Source: Asterella californica (taxonomy: Eukaryota > Streptophyta > Marchantiopsida > Marchantiales > Aytoniaceae). From it: a stretch of DNA of 64,000 nucleotides. Location of the stretch: NCBI GenBank assembly GCA_036924285.1, contig JAYKYS010000002.1, forward strand, positions 5,208,001 through 5,272,000, read 5' to 3'. Below, one piece after another: positions 33,267 to 43,509 of this stretch. How positions within the stretch are numbered: position 1 is the stretch's first letter; every line of letters begins with the position of its first letter. The notes under the pieces were generated by a model. That model saw only the letters and a program-made list of their open reading frames with translations. It was not told the DNA's origin and did not search any database. The position numbers and the translations under genes were made by a program.

Positions 33267-35212
33267 AGCTCTAGAACCTTCAGGAAAGGCGACTGATCAC
33301 GGCGCGCGAACATGAATTGAAAAGCCTGGAAGAAAGAAAGTCCGGACTCTCCAGTATAGCACCGACTAATCGATTTGGAGAAGTATTTTGGTGATTTACT
33401 TTCGAGGTTTCCGGGGTTCTTGCGGAGCGTGAGAATCTGCTGAGTGGTCAGTATACTGCAAGTGGCTTCCTTGGCTGGGACACGTGTCAGATCGCATATC
33501 TTCATTGGGCCGATTGCTTGGAGAATGGATATGCGAGCCTGATCGCGGCTTGCCATTCCGTCCTTTTCCTGCGGTAGTAAGTTTAGGTCGATGATGTGAT
33601 TGGCATGGATCTTGATTTCTCTCGAATATACTTCACCCTGTGCTCGCACTCGCGCTCGCGCTCTCACTCACATCCATACGGGAAGATTGTACTGAATTCC
33701 GCACAATCATTTTACGATCTCGGTACTGCGCGCAGCAAAAGATAGTGCATCGCAGTGTTTCTTGTACTAGCAGTTGTACTAGCAGTTGTACAACTGTTAG
33801 TACTCGGTGCTGTAGCGGAGTTAGTACCAGCAGCAGCAGCACCACCATATAAAGTACAGGCAATGATCACTAACGTCGATAGTCTCAAATTCACAATGCT
33901 CGGGTTATCAACTTTTCTAGAGCTTTCTTCGTTTTTGTCGTGTTTACCAGCCCCCGCTGATGAGTTCTATTTCGTCATGAGTTGTAAACGCTAGTAGGCT
34001 CGCATGCGTACTTAAACTACCACGAGCAAGACAGCTGAATAATACTACGTTAGTATGCAACATTAAGCTGTTCCCCATGTAATGTTCGCAATAGGTTGTG
34101 ACCTTACGGGATATAATACGAGAAAGTCGCGATAATGATACGTTTAGAAGATCAGTGCCCCTTGTGTATTGGTCGGGCACCCGACCTGGGGAAGCTCAAG
34201 CAGGTGAACCGACTGCCGCTTGGCAGCAGGACTTGTCTTCTGGTACTCGTGGCATGTTTGGGCCGGGCGGACATGCTGGTGTAACTTTTTAGTCACAAAG
34301 TACACGGCGAAAACGCTGCTCTACAGAGGAAGGTACATAGCTGCCGTTATTATACAACAGGATCACTGTCAACTTTACTTACACGTAAAAGAGAATCTAG
34401 TTCCCTCTTATTACATATCCGAGGGATTCTTCTTTACTCCACTCCTACTGATGAACTCCTTTTATTTGCTTCCGCGTTAGAATGTAGAGCTTCATATCGA
34501 TGCCAATGGCCCTATACAATAGAGCCAAATAGGGAAAAGTAAAACCAGAATGTTGTGTTGATTCATATGGGAGGTTACTCTTCCACTTAAGCGGGCTATC
34601 TGATCCTATCGTTGTACTGATCTTGTAGTTTGGAATGTTATAAAGGAAGAAATTGTCATGATGAGAAGAACAACGCATTGGGTAGAGATTAAACTTTGAT
34701 CGAAATAAAGGGCTTACGATCCAAACGCCAACCGTAAACTTCAAGAATCTTGATAGTGATGGAGAGGAGAAGAAAATGGGCGAAGGGCTTTGCCAATAAA
34801 TAGTAAACAATTTCTGTCAGTCTTTGTGTTGCACGACGTCTGGAACAAGAATGGGAACAAAGCCTACATAGACGAGTAAAGTGGTGGGTCCACACTTCAA
34901 TCTTGACACGAAGTATTAAGCAATCTGCAGAATTCGCAGATAAGGAGACTGATGCAGTCCTTTCCTTCTCATTGTCAATATACAAAGATAGTGAATTCTG
35001 ATTTTCTCAGCGACTCCGCTCAATTTGAGTAATTGTACAACTCTGCCAAAAGGTCTGCTAACCGCCGTCGGCAACTAAACAGTTGCTTATCTACAATACA
35101 CGGAGGAGAGCAAGGCGAGGACTACATCCTCAATCTACTGTGAACACCTCTTAAAAACTCCTGACTACTCCCCCAGATATGATACACGTTCGAGTGGGTC
35201 AGCCTTAGCGAA
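33267..35212. other. Intergenic region between the two lumenal-protein genes
   Basis: This includes the promoter side of the 31480-33266 gene and the 3' side of the 35213-38804 gene. It holds a G-box palindrome (33479-33488) and, at 33760-33850, short repeats of AGCAGTTGTACT and CAGCAG. No gene is recognised; the small ORFs are not supported. Confidence 0.55.
33479..33488. promoter_or_regulatory. G-box/ABRE palindrome
   Basis: GACACGTGTC is a perfect palindrome around the CACGTG core, 213 bp upstream of the ATG of the minus-strand lumenal-protein gene. Such elements bind bZIP and bHLH factors in light- and abscisic-acid-responsive plant promoters. Activity here is inferred from position and sequence only. 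Confidence 0.5.
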
Positions 35213-38200
35213 TTACTGTAGAGAAGCCTTCGCCTTGAGACCGTCTTCCAAGTTCCCAACTTTGGAGACGACGCTGTCTTTTGCATCAGAACCGTTTCCT
35301 GTCAAATTCTGCAAGGACAAACATTCAGCATCGAGCAGTCAGTATCCTTTATAACAAGAGCCTTTTCTTGGCATCCTGCAATCACGAGTGGAACCTGAAG
35401 CACTGGTCTAACTCTAGGAGACGAGGCTTCTCTCGGTCTTCAACATATGACTTTGTGTTGCTGTTGGACTCTGTTACCTTCAGCCCCTCCAAAGGATTAG
35501 GAAGGTTGGGCAAGTTGGGCAAGTTGGAGGCTGCATCTTGTGCAGAACCAACAAGGTTCTTTGCACCATCAGCTACGTCTGACGGTGTGCTGTTGGCGAG
35601 GCTACTTCCTTTCGATGAGAGATCACCCTTTACATCATCTGCTTTCGAGGCAACATTGTCTTTCACATCAGCTGCATTTTCCTGCAGACAAGTTCAGATC
35701 TAGAAGTTTTAGACCCAGAAGTCTAAAAGATACACTCCACAGATAAAACATAAAACTCCACAGATAAAACATAAAAGATCCACAGATAAAAGATACACTC
35801 CACACTCTTGCAGATACACTCATAATTGGAGTGTCTAGTTGGTATGTATCAGATAATCAAAACATCCTCCATAGACAAGAAGCCAATGTGTTACCTGCAT
35901 ATTCTTGCTCAGCCCCCCCAAAGGGTTTGGAAGACTGGGTAATTTAGAGGTGGCATTTTGTGCAACATTCTTAGCCATATCTACTGCATCACCGGGTGTG
36001 CTATTGCCAACGCTAGATGCCTTCGACGATACATCATTCTTTACACTGTCTACTGTCGAGGCAACGTTGTCTTTAGCGTCATCCGCCTTACCCTGGAAAG
36101 AACGAAGAGCAGTTCAGTCACAGAGACTCTAACTGCAAGGCGACCAATATATAACACCAGTTGGTATGTATCAGATCATCTAAACATCCTCCATAAACAA
36201 AGAAGCCAATGTATTACCTGCATATTCTTGCTCATCCCCCCAAAAGGGTTCGGAAGACTGGGTAAGTTGGAGGTGGCATTTTGTGCAACATTTTTAGCCA
36301 TATCAACTGCATCACCGGGTGTGCTATTGCCAACGCTAGATGCCTTCGACGATACATCATTCTTTACACTGTCTACTGTGGAGGCAACGCTGTCTTTAGC
36401 GTCAACTGCCTTACCCTGGAACGAACGAAGAGCAGATCAGTCACAGAGAATTGATTCGCTACTTGCCAATTTTCAGGAACGTTAAACAGTCAGTAAACAC
36501 CCCTCTGGGTACTCAGCGGGAAGGAATACTGATCACTGATCAACTCGACAAAAAAAACCTACACAGTGCGGGGTGTGAAATCAGTACCTGCACTTTCTTA
36601 CCAACGCCCCCGAAAATGTTAAGCGCACTTGGGGCTTTGAGAGACGCGTTGTCAGCAGCATCTTGTACAGATCCAACAACGTCCTTGCCACTATCAATAG
36701 CATTACCGATTTCGTTGTTGCTGACCGATCCAACCATGTTCTTCGCACCGTTAACGGCATCAGCAGGTGTATTGCTGCTAACATTAGATGCCTTTGAAGA
36801 CACATCTTCCTTCACATCGTCTACTTTAGAAGCAACATTGCTTTTCACATCATCCGTCTTTCCCTGCTCAGAAGAACGACAGTCGTAAGGGGCAAATACT
36901 TGTATGGCTGCTTTCTCGCAAACAATGTAGGGGTGCTCCACGCATATAAACTGAAAGAGGGGTATATCTCTAACCCCACTCGCTCAAACCTAGTGCACGT
37001 TGAGAAGAAAACTACTGCCGCCTTGTCACCTGCAAGTTCTTGCTGATCCCCTCGAAAGGGTTAGGAAAACTTGGGAGGTTTGAGGTTGCGTCCTTTGCAG
37101 CATCTTGCGCAGACCCGACAAGATTCTTAGCACCGTCAACGACATCACCAGGACTGCTGTTGCTAAAGTTGGACGCTTTTGCCGCCACATCTCCTTTCAC
37201 ATCATCTACTTTCGAAGCCACATTGCTCGTCATATCAGATCCTACGAAGTTTTTAACTCCCTCGACAGCGTCAGTCGCTTTGCTGCCAACCTTGCCCCTC
37301 ATATCCTGCACGAGATGAGATCTTAAGCAGCAGAAAGCTTATCTAGGAAAAGCTCATAGTCATAACTGTTCTGTCCAACAACGACTCCAAGCAAGATCTA
37401 ACAAAATCTCCACTTGAAGACAGTCTTACTCCGGAAGCAGATGAACATGGCAGTAACAAGCTGACAAACTGAAGAATCGGTAGAAAGAAGACCTGAACAC
37501 ATTTCGTGCTCCTACAAAGCAAGAGTAATCATACCTGCATATTGTTGTTAACTCCCTCCAAAGGGTTAGGAAGACTTGGGAGTTCCGGAGTTGGAATGCT
37601 GGGAAGGTCGGGTGTTGCATTCTGTGCTGATCCTACGAAACTTTTGGCCTCGTCAAGAGCATTACCAGCTTTACTCTTGAAGTTGTCACCAAGTTCCTTA
37701 ACTCTCTCAGTTGCTGCATCAACTCTTGAGGAATCTTGGCCTAGAAATTCCCTTGCAGAACGAGCACTGCCAGAGTTCTCGCCCGTAGCTCTCGGAATAG
37801 AGGCGTTAAATTCTTCAGTCGTTTTCACCAAGTTCTCGCCAAAGGGATTTTTCCCAGGGAAGTTCGAAATTCTCTTTTTGGCGTCTCCGATGGCACTGCC
37901 AGTTCCACCGTTGGTACTGGCCACACGTCCTTTGGGGAAGGGCTGCGTGAAACATTATGTACGACGTCAGCTCGTGACACTGAGTGCGAGACGAGATCAA
38001 CATCAGAAAATTTCCCAAAAATATAATATTGAGGTCCAGATTTCTCCATGCATGTTTCAAGGGCATTCTGAGGTAGATTCTCTCTAGAATTCGACTCCAC
38101 AAGAGAATGCCTCTGAAGATGTGGGAGTTATAAGCACTGGCAGCTGCTGCATATCACTTGCCTTGTTCTTGCCGAAGATTCCGTCCATTCGGGTTTGAAC

Positions 38201-38804
38201 ATCTTTAAATGCACCTTCAGCTGCATTCCCGGCATTTTGAAGGGCTCCAGCATTTGGGAGGTCGATTTTGGGCAGGTTTGGAAGGCCGGCAGTGGCATTC
38301 TGCGCGCTCGAAACTACCTCATCGGCCTTGTTCTTGGCAAAGTCAACTGGGTTACCTGCCAGAGCCTGTCCTGCAATGCTCAAGGCAGCACCAGCTGCCA
38401 GAAAGCTAGCTAGAACCTTCTTCCCGGTTGTTGGTTGATCCTGAGAGAACATTCCAATTTGGATATCAGAAATACCCAAGATATCCAGAAACTGCTGAAG
38501 ACATGAAAACCTTGGAGCGTTGTCCCACAAACATAGTCTCATACCGAACGAAGGTCAGTCTCTGTACCTAGGAGCAGCATCATAGGAAAATATGGGAGAA
38601 ACCACTGAAACAAAGGCGACTTACCTCGGACACATTCGCTTTGACCACCACTACTCTGTTAGCAGTTCCCACGATTCGTCTGACTGGGTTGAACTGCACA
38701 AGAGAGGTCCCAAAAGCAGACCTGGAAGAAATTTTCGGCGAATCTCTAGCAGGGGCCGAGGCTGCAGTCACCGTTGATGCCAAGCCAATAGTAGAAGCTG
38801 CCAT
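35213..38804 (-). CDS. Predicted thylakoid-lumen LEA-like repeat protein, 704 aa, 9 exons
   Basis: Exons (minus): 38625-38804, 38162-38440, 37535-37942, 37030-37305, 36588-36863, 36218-36415, 35895-36092, 35478-35681, 35213-35308. Every exon is a multiple of 3 and every junction is phase 0. Introns are 125-229 bp, GT-AG except intron 2 (GC-AG). Residues 1-60 are a chloroplast transit peptide. 61-85 form an Ala-rich lumenal signal (GKKVLASFLAAGAALSIAG, cleavage after GQALA). Thereafter come weak LEA_4-like amphipathic repeats: exons 4-8 each carry a Lys/Asp/Val/Ser helix (VASKVDDVKGDVAAKAS type), a DGAKNLVGSAQDA-type segment, and a Pro linker (SNLPSLPNPFGG, then SKNMQ in several). Exon 9 is a half repeat ending LKAKASLQ. 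The ATG at 38804 is chosen because it starts the transit peptide; an upstream in-frame ATG would add 21 residues of unlike composition. Lumenal location is predicted from the targeting peptides; a protective LEA-like role is inference. Confidence 0.8.
35838..36450 (-). repeat. Tandem duplication of one exon with its intron flanks
   Basis: Exons 6 (36218-36415) and 7 (35895-36092) are both 198 bp and differ at 11 positions by my count, about 94% identity. Similarity continues about 60 bp into the downstream intron side (GTTGGTATGTATCAGAT starting at about 35838 and 36160) and about 35 bp on the upstream side. The period is 323 bp. Confidence 0.9.
38156..38161 (-). other. GC-AG splice donor of intron 2
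   Basis: The minus strand reads AAG then GCAAGT, the consensus form of a GC donor. Using the GT four bases downstream would break the phase-0 reading into exon 3, so the GC site is preferred. Confidence 0.65.
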
Positions 38805-39330
38805 TTTTGCTGTCAAAAGCAAAATGCGAGTACAGTAAACTACAAGAGAAATACAGTGAGTACACAAATGTGCGAGCTGGATATGTACAAAGACTTCTGC
38901 TGTATGCGCGTGCTACTACTTTGTTCGACAATCGGAGTGTCTTCCTTCTATTTAAACAAGATAGTGGCTTAGCATGGGGAACGATGGCCGAAAGTTAAAA
39001 CGAATGGTAATGGTCAAAGACTCTGCAAGGAACGGTTAGATCCTGAGGCAAACGATTAGTTACTGAGTAAGGTATGATTACATGGTCCGTTTCAGCGAGA
39101 TGAGACACTGACTTCATGGTCGCCATGTGGCAACGTCGCGTGCTTGCCAAGTGTAAACCAGGATCGAAGGGACGAGGGTCCGTGGAGTTGCTCGATCCAC
39201 AGCATGCTTCCGGCGTTTATGTGCTTCACTGAGTAATCGTTCCAGCCGCAGCGCAACACCTGCCATCTAATTCCTCCCCTAACCTAAGCTTGCAGTTGAA
39301 GTACGTGGCGAAGAGTCAGGTTGGATCATT
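38805..39330 (-). promoter_or_regulatory. Upstream region of the LEA-like repeat gene
   Basis: A TATA-like GTTTAAATAG (minus strand, 38948-38957) lies about 145 bp upstream of the ATG. ACGTGGC (ABRE core) is at 39303-39309, 500 bp upstream. These fit a stress-responsive plastid protein gene but are short motifs that could occur by chance. Confidence 0.4.
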
Positions 39331-41348
39331 CGGCGCGCGGCACGCCCATGGCGACAAAAGATGCCCTCTCACTAAAATTTCGGTGTTCTCGGTTGTTCCT
39401 GGCTTTTCATTTATCTTAGAACAACAGTGTGAACTTACGTGACTAGAGCAAGATTCAACGTTGTAAATGTTGCTCGATCGGATCAGAAGACCAGCACAGT
39501 AGGAGCCAGTGCGAGCCACGCGCAGTCGACGCAGTCCATGCTGGCCGACCTTCTCCTCTCGCTGATCTACTCCGTAAATGATTCAGATCGGCTCGAACTT
39601 GCTCTGATCCTTAACTTTCCATATTCCCACTTGTGTTGCCGACTCCACAATTCCTCGTAACTTGGTGAGTTATCGCTACTCACGATGCCGCGTGAGTGTG
39701 GTGGACGCTTGTGTGTGTTTGACTCTTTCTACTGGCTTCTGCGCCTTAGGCGGGGCGTTGGAGTGTCCAAGAACTGGTGGAAGGCAAAAATCGCCATAGA
39801 TCACAGAAAGCGAGTGGAGAGCGGATAGTGTGGGCGTTCACCACTCGCAGCGGAAGATAGTCTAGAGCATTACGTTATATGGAGCGGAAAGAGTGAGTTT
39901 TTTAGGAAACAGTACTATTCTCTGCGCCAGTTGGACCCTCTGCAATATATCTTCTTGCATGGTTTTCTGTAGGAGCCTAACGCGAGCCACCACATCCATG
40001 GCGTGCAAAGATAAACGTCGCCGTGGGAGAACCTCGTCCAAATTGTTCGGCAGCCGTAATTGTGTCTTCAACGATAGCCCTTACGAGTACCCAGTAACAA
40101 GGTACCACGAAGAAAATTGCGAATGGAGTAGCAAACTCTAGTCAGTGTTGGCGAAGGGAGAATCCAGTAGACAACATATGATCGGTCTATTTCTGATCCC
40201 AGGAAGGACATAGGCGGCCCAACCAGATTCTCACAACAACCCAATCCGAATTTCACACCACCCGCGAAATATGAGAACGAAGTAACCAAAATGCACATAC
40301 AGACCTCTAGGCAATACATATATCGGTTGCACCAATCTCTTCCTCGGACATGACCGTGACCCACAAATCTCAAGACTGACGGCAAGCTCGCTCCTTCAGA
40401 CCATTTTTAATGACCTGCGAAACACCCAGCGAATTCCCCAGAGCTCACCTTAACATCTAATTTCCTCACCTGCAGCCTTACGGGTTACTTGATCGGAGCT
40501 GATCGGAGCCGAATGTTCGGCGTTTGACTACAATCGATATCGAGAAAGAAGCAGACAGTTTACAGAGGAAACAGGTTCCTATCCGTTATTGTTCTGAAGT
40601 TTCTGACCGTAACTTGTCACAGGACTGAAGTTCTTTCTCAACTGCAATCATAAGTATCTCATGCTTATGCTACTGGGCCATGAAGTCGGAACTCCGTAGC
40701 CATGGTCATATGTTCCACTCGTCCAGTAAAAACATCAGGGACGAAGCCGAGTGTCAAATGCCAAATTTGATCGTGAGATAGCACCACTTCTTCTCAGAAA
40801 GCACTGAATTTGTTACTCCACATCCTGTAAATTTCGTGGCGGGGATCCGCTTCATCTTAGACGTTTCTGTACATGGTTCTTCATGGCGCGTCTTCTTGCC
40901 CAGAAGGAATCGCCATGTAACTGACTACATCGTCTTTGCTCAGACGAGAATGATCAGCGCGAATGGTGTTTTGGTGTGAACTTTCTGCCAAATAAGCTTC
41001 AGTTGCCGACAATGTCGATATAAATGATAATAATCATGCCCGGAAGACCCAAAGAGTCAAAAGGACAAAACACAATACAATAACACAAATTAAAAATCAA
41101 AAACTTTATATTAAAAACTCGATATATTCCACGAAAGTTCTTCGCGACTGTAGTGATGACACAAAAGAAACTACGGACGTTCGCGTCGGCACAGTGTAAG
41201 TGACCCTATCCTCAACAGAGACATAGCGACCATAGTCTGTCAGCCTGTGTACTGGTGGCCGCCCTGCTCGGATCAGTTCAGTGTCGCAGCATCCCAGCGA
41301 GAATCTACCAAGTTGAAACCTGCAGCAGAACTTTGTATGAATACAATA
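39331..41348. other. No gene recognised
   Basis: Moderate-GC sequence with short ORFs on both strands and no recognisable domain. No clear repeats. Confidence 0.5.
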
Positions 41349-41706
41349 GGGGTGTCAAAGTTCGGAGTAAATATCTTCAACGGCAGAGAGATAACTGGAC
41401 CTAAAATTATCACAGATAACGTATATAAGCTCAACTTATTCTGGATTGCGTCTGGGACTAAACATCACCATTTTATCATTGATTTTTTCAGTTTGTACAG
41501 TCAAGATAATTAATCAGAGCACCGGAAAATCCATTACAAAAAACACAGGAGAAACGAGTGAAGAGCAGTTAAGAAAAAACCGTGGTGTTTTCCTACGGAT
41601 ACCTCAGGAAGATGCTCGCATGAAACACTGGCCGAGGTCTGGACGAAGTAGTAACTCACTCTTTCGGATTTAGAATCTTTCTGAAAATTCTTAACTTTGA
41701 CACCCC
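41349..41706. mobile_element. TA-type MITE (Tc1/mariner-like termini)
   Basis: GGGGTGTCAAAGTT at the left and its exact reverse complement at the right (14 bp) enclose 358 bp, flanked on both sides by TA (41347-41348 and 41707-41708). TA duplication is the Tc1/mariner signature. No transposase is encoded. Related termini occur at 51886-52227 and 9841-9857. Confidence 0.6.
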
Positions 41707-42029
41707 TAATGTATTACTCATGCCAAAGAAATACCCTCATGATGACTTGATGCATATTATTCACTTCGTACATGTAGGTTTATGTTCTCATAAACGTATT
41801 ACATAGGTGTTTTTTTTTATTGGTCTTCTTTTTCAACGAGAAGTCCTTCGAGTTCTCAAAAGAGACGTATCTTCGTCTGCTGCATTTATTTCTTCCCATT
41901 CCTATCAGATATCGCTTTCTGGAATTTTCTATGAAAATATTAGAAACACACTCTTGGATGCTTCTCTTTTTCCTGCAGGAAAATAGAGAAGTATTTAATT
42001 CCGATATCTTCATTCTTTGACTATGCATC

Positions 42030-42480
42030 GAAACTCCCCTTTCGGCTCAGAGAAAGAAAAAGACAAACATCTAAACAAAGTAGAACATTTTTATAATGGA
42101 TTGGTTGGAAACTGGTTTTAATAGATATTGAGAAAAAATCGACAGTACCTGCACATAATGGATAGTGAAAGAAAACATACACAATATTGATTGGTATTTG
42201 TTTCAAAGCTGTCTAAATTTACTGAACTAAATTTAAACAGTTAAATTTAAATTTTACATGGCTTGATTACACGTTGTCATTGTACTCTGAAAACCCAAAA
42301 GCGAAACCCTGGGACTAAACTCCTGTCAGATACTAATGCTTGTGTTTTCCACGAGTACTTAGGTTTTCAATTTCCCAGCTTTTAATTTATAGCTTAACCT
42401 TTCCAAGAGGAAGGGTTAAGAGATAAATTAAAAACCATGTATATTCTCCCTCTTCCGAACTTGGAAGAGGGTGAATATGC
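42030..42480. repeat. Hairpin repeat family, longer unit with two stems
   Basis: The first stem, 42381-42432, is TTTAATTTATAGCTTAACC paired with GGGTTAAGAGATAAATTAAA. The second, 42448-42471, is CCCTCTTCC, GAACTT loop, GGAAGAGGG, followed by GTGAATATGCA. The upstream part (AAATTTAAATTTTACATGG, then TTGATTACAC, 42240-42285) lines up with 56255-56300, which lies at the same distance from its own stems. The unit is therefore about 450 bp. Confidence 0.55.
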
Positions 42481-42667
42481 AAGCATGATGCATTCGAATA
42501 CTGGTAGGTCTTTTGAAGCCCTCGGAGGTCTTCCGTGTTTCAGAAGTCAGTCGAGGATTACAGTCAGAATTAAGAGTTTAACTACTTTTTGTTAATATAA
42601 AATAATACAGTAGAAATGCAAACTGCTCGTAAACCGAACAGTCAGATTGCAAACTGCCATGCATTCA

Positions 42668-43095
42668 AATAAATATGCATAGCAGTGGCGGTTCCGGCCA
42701 GGGAGCGGAAACGGACAAACGGGAAAACCGGGATGTAAATATACATCCCTCGATGAACTCCGAGAACTTTGAGAACTCTGCTCGTTTAGTGTTATCCAGA
42801 AAATATATAACTGTTAAATGGAAAGTATATACTAAGTAAATATAAAAATTAAAATTTTATAAACGTTATATGTTAGCTCATGCCTGGAAAAACACGGAGA
42901 AGCCAGGAGAAAACCAATAAGCAATGCCTCGGCTCTCGCTCTTCAGAAGATACAAGACCGGAGAACTGTACTGACAATTACATTAATGAGACGTGAGGCG
43001 TTTAATTTATACCTAACCCTTCATGTCGGAAGGGTTAGATATAAATTAAATGATTATTCTCTCTCTTCCGAACTTGGAAGAGGGTGAATATGCAT
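42668..43095. repeat. Hairpin repeat family, longer unit
   Basis: It begins AAATAAATATGCATAGC and ends GTGAATATGCATGC. The stem at 43001-43050 pairs TTTAATTTATACCTAACCC with its complement (20 of 21 bp over the whole arm). A second stem, CTCTTCC / GGAAGAG, follows at about 43063-43083. Sequence after the stems (43130-43230) resembles that after the copy at 42381 (42500-42600), so the two copies lie in a larger direct duplication with a period of about 620 bp. Confidence 0.6.
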
Positions 43096-43209
43096 GCAAC
43101 TTCATAAAAGATCATCTGAATGTACAACTCATAGTGTAGATGTCAGAGGTCTTTTTTGTTTAAAGCACTCGAGGAATCCAGTCGACTTTCGTTGCTTTCT
43201 ATCATATAA

Positions 43210-43500
43210 AATAGTAATTTCGGAATGCAAACTGCTATAGTAAACTTGAAACTTCCGCTGCACGGCTTATTGCATTGTACAGTAAACTTCCAAGATAAAC
43301 ATAAGATAAGACAATAGGACCTCTGCAAACTGCAAGCTATTCCATAATAAACATCAAAGCTCCACCGCCAAGCTACATTCAGCTCGGAGAAGAGTACAGC
43401 GTAGCTGCAAACTATAATGTAAACTAGTGATCGTTGCATTGTATAATAAACTTCCATTTGGCTAACTGCAAAGAGGGCTGCAAACTGTATTGAACTTGCG
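43210..43500. repeat. Degenerate tandem motif
   Basis: GCAAACTGC or a near variant occurs about five times, each followed within about 10-15 bp by a TAGTAAACT or TAATAAACTT motif, in units of roughly 45-70 bp. Borders are unclear. The 133-codon minus-strand ORF here is attributed to this repetition. Confidence 0.35.
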
Positions 43501-43509
43501 GGGTTGAAC

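Noticed and set aside
35382..35666. ORF reading through exon 8 of the LEA-like gene to a stop at 35382
   Set aside because: An intron starting GTAACA after CTGAAG joins in phase 0 to a final exon at 35213-35308 that continues the repeat character, a better model than the dissimilar readthrough tail.
35281..38413. Several plus-strand ORFs of 60-193 codons across the LEA-like gene
   Set aside because: They are antisense shadows of its exons with Pro/Leu/Ser-rich composition and no domains.
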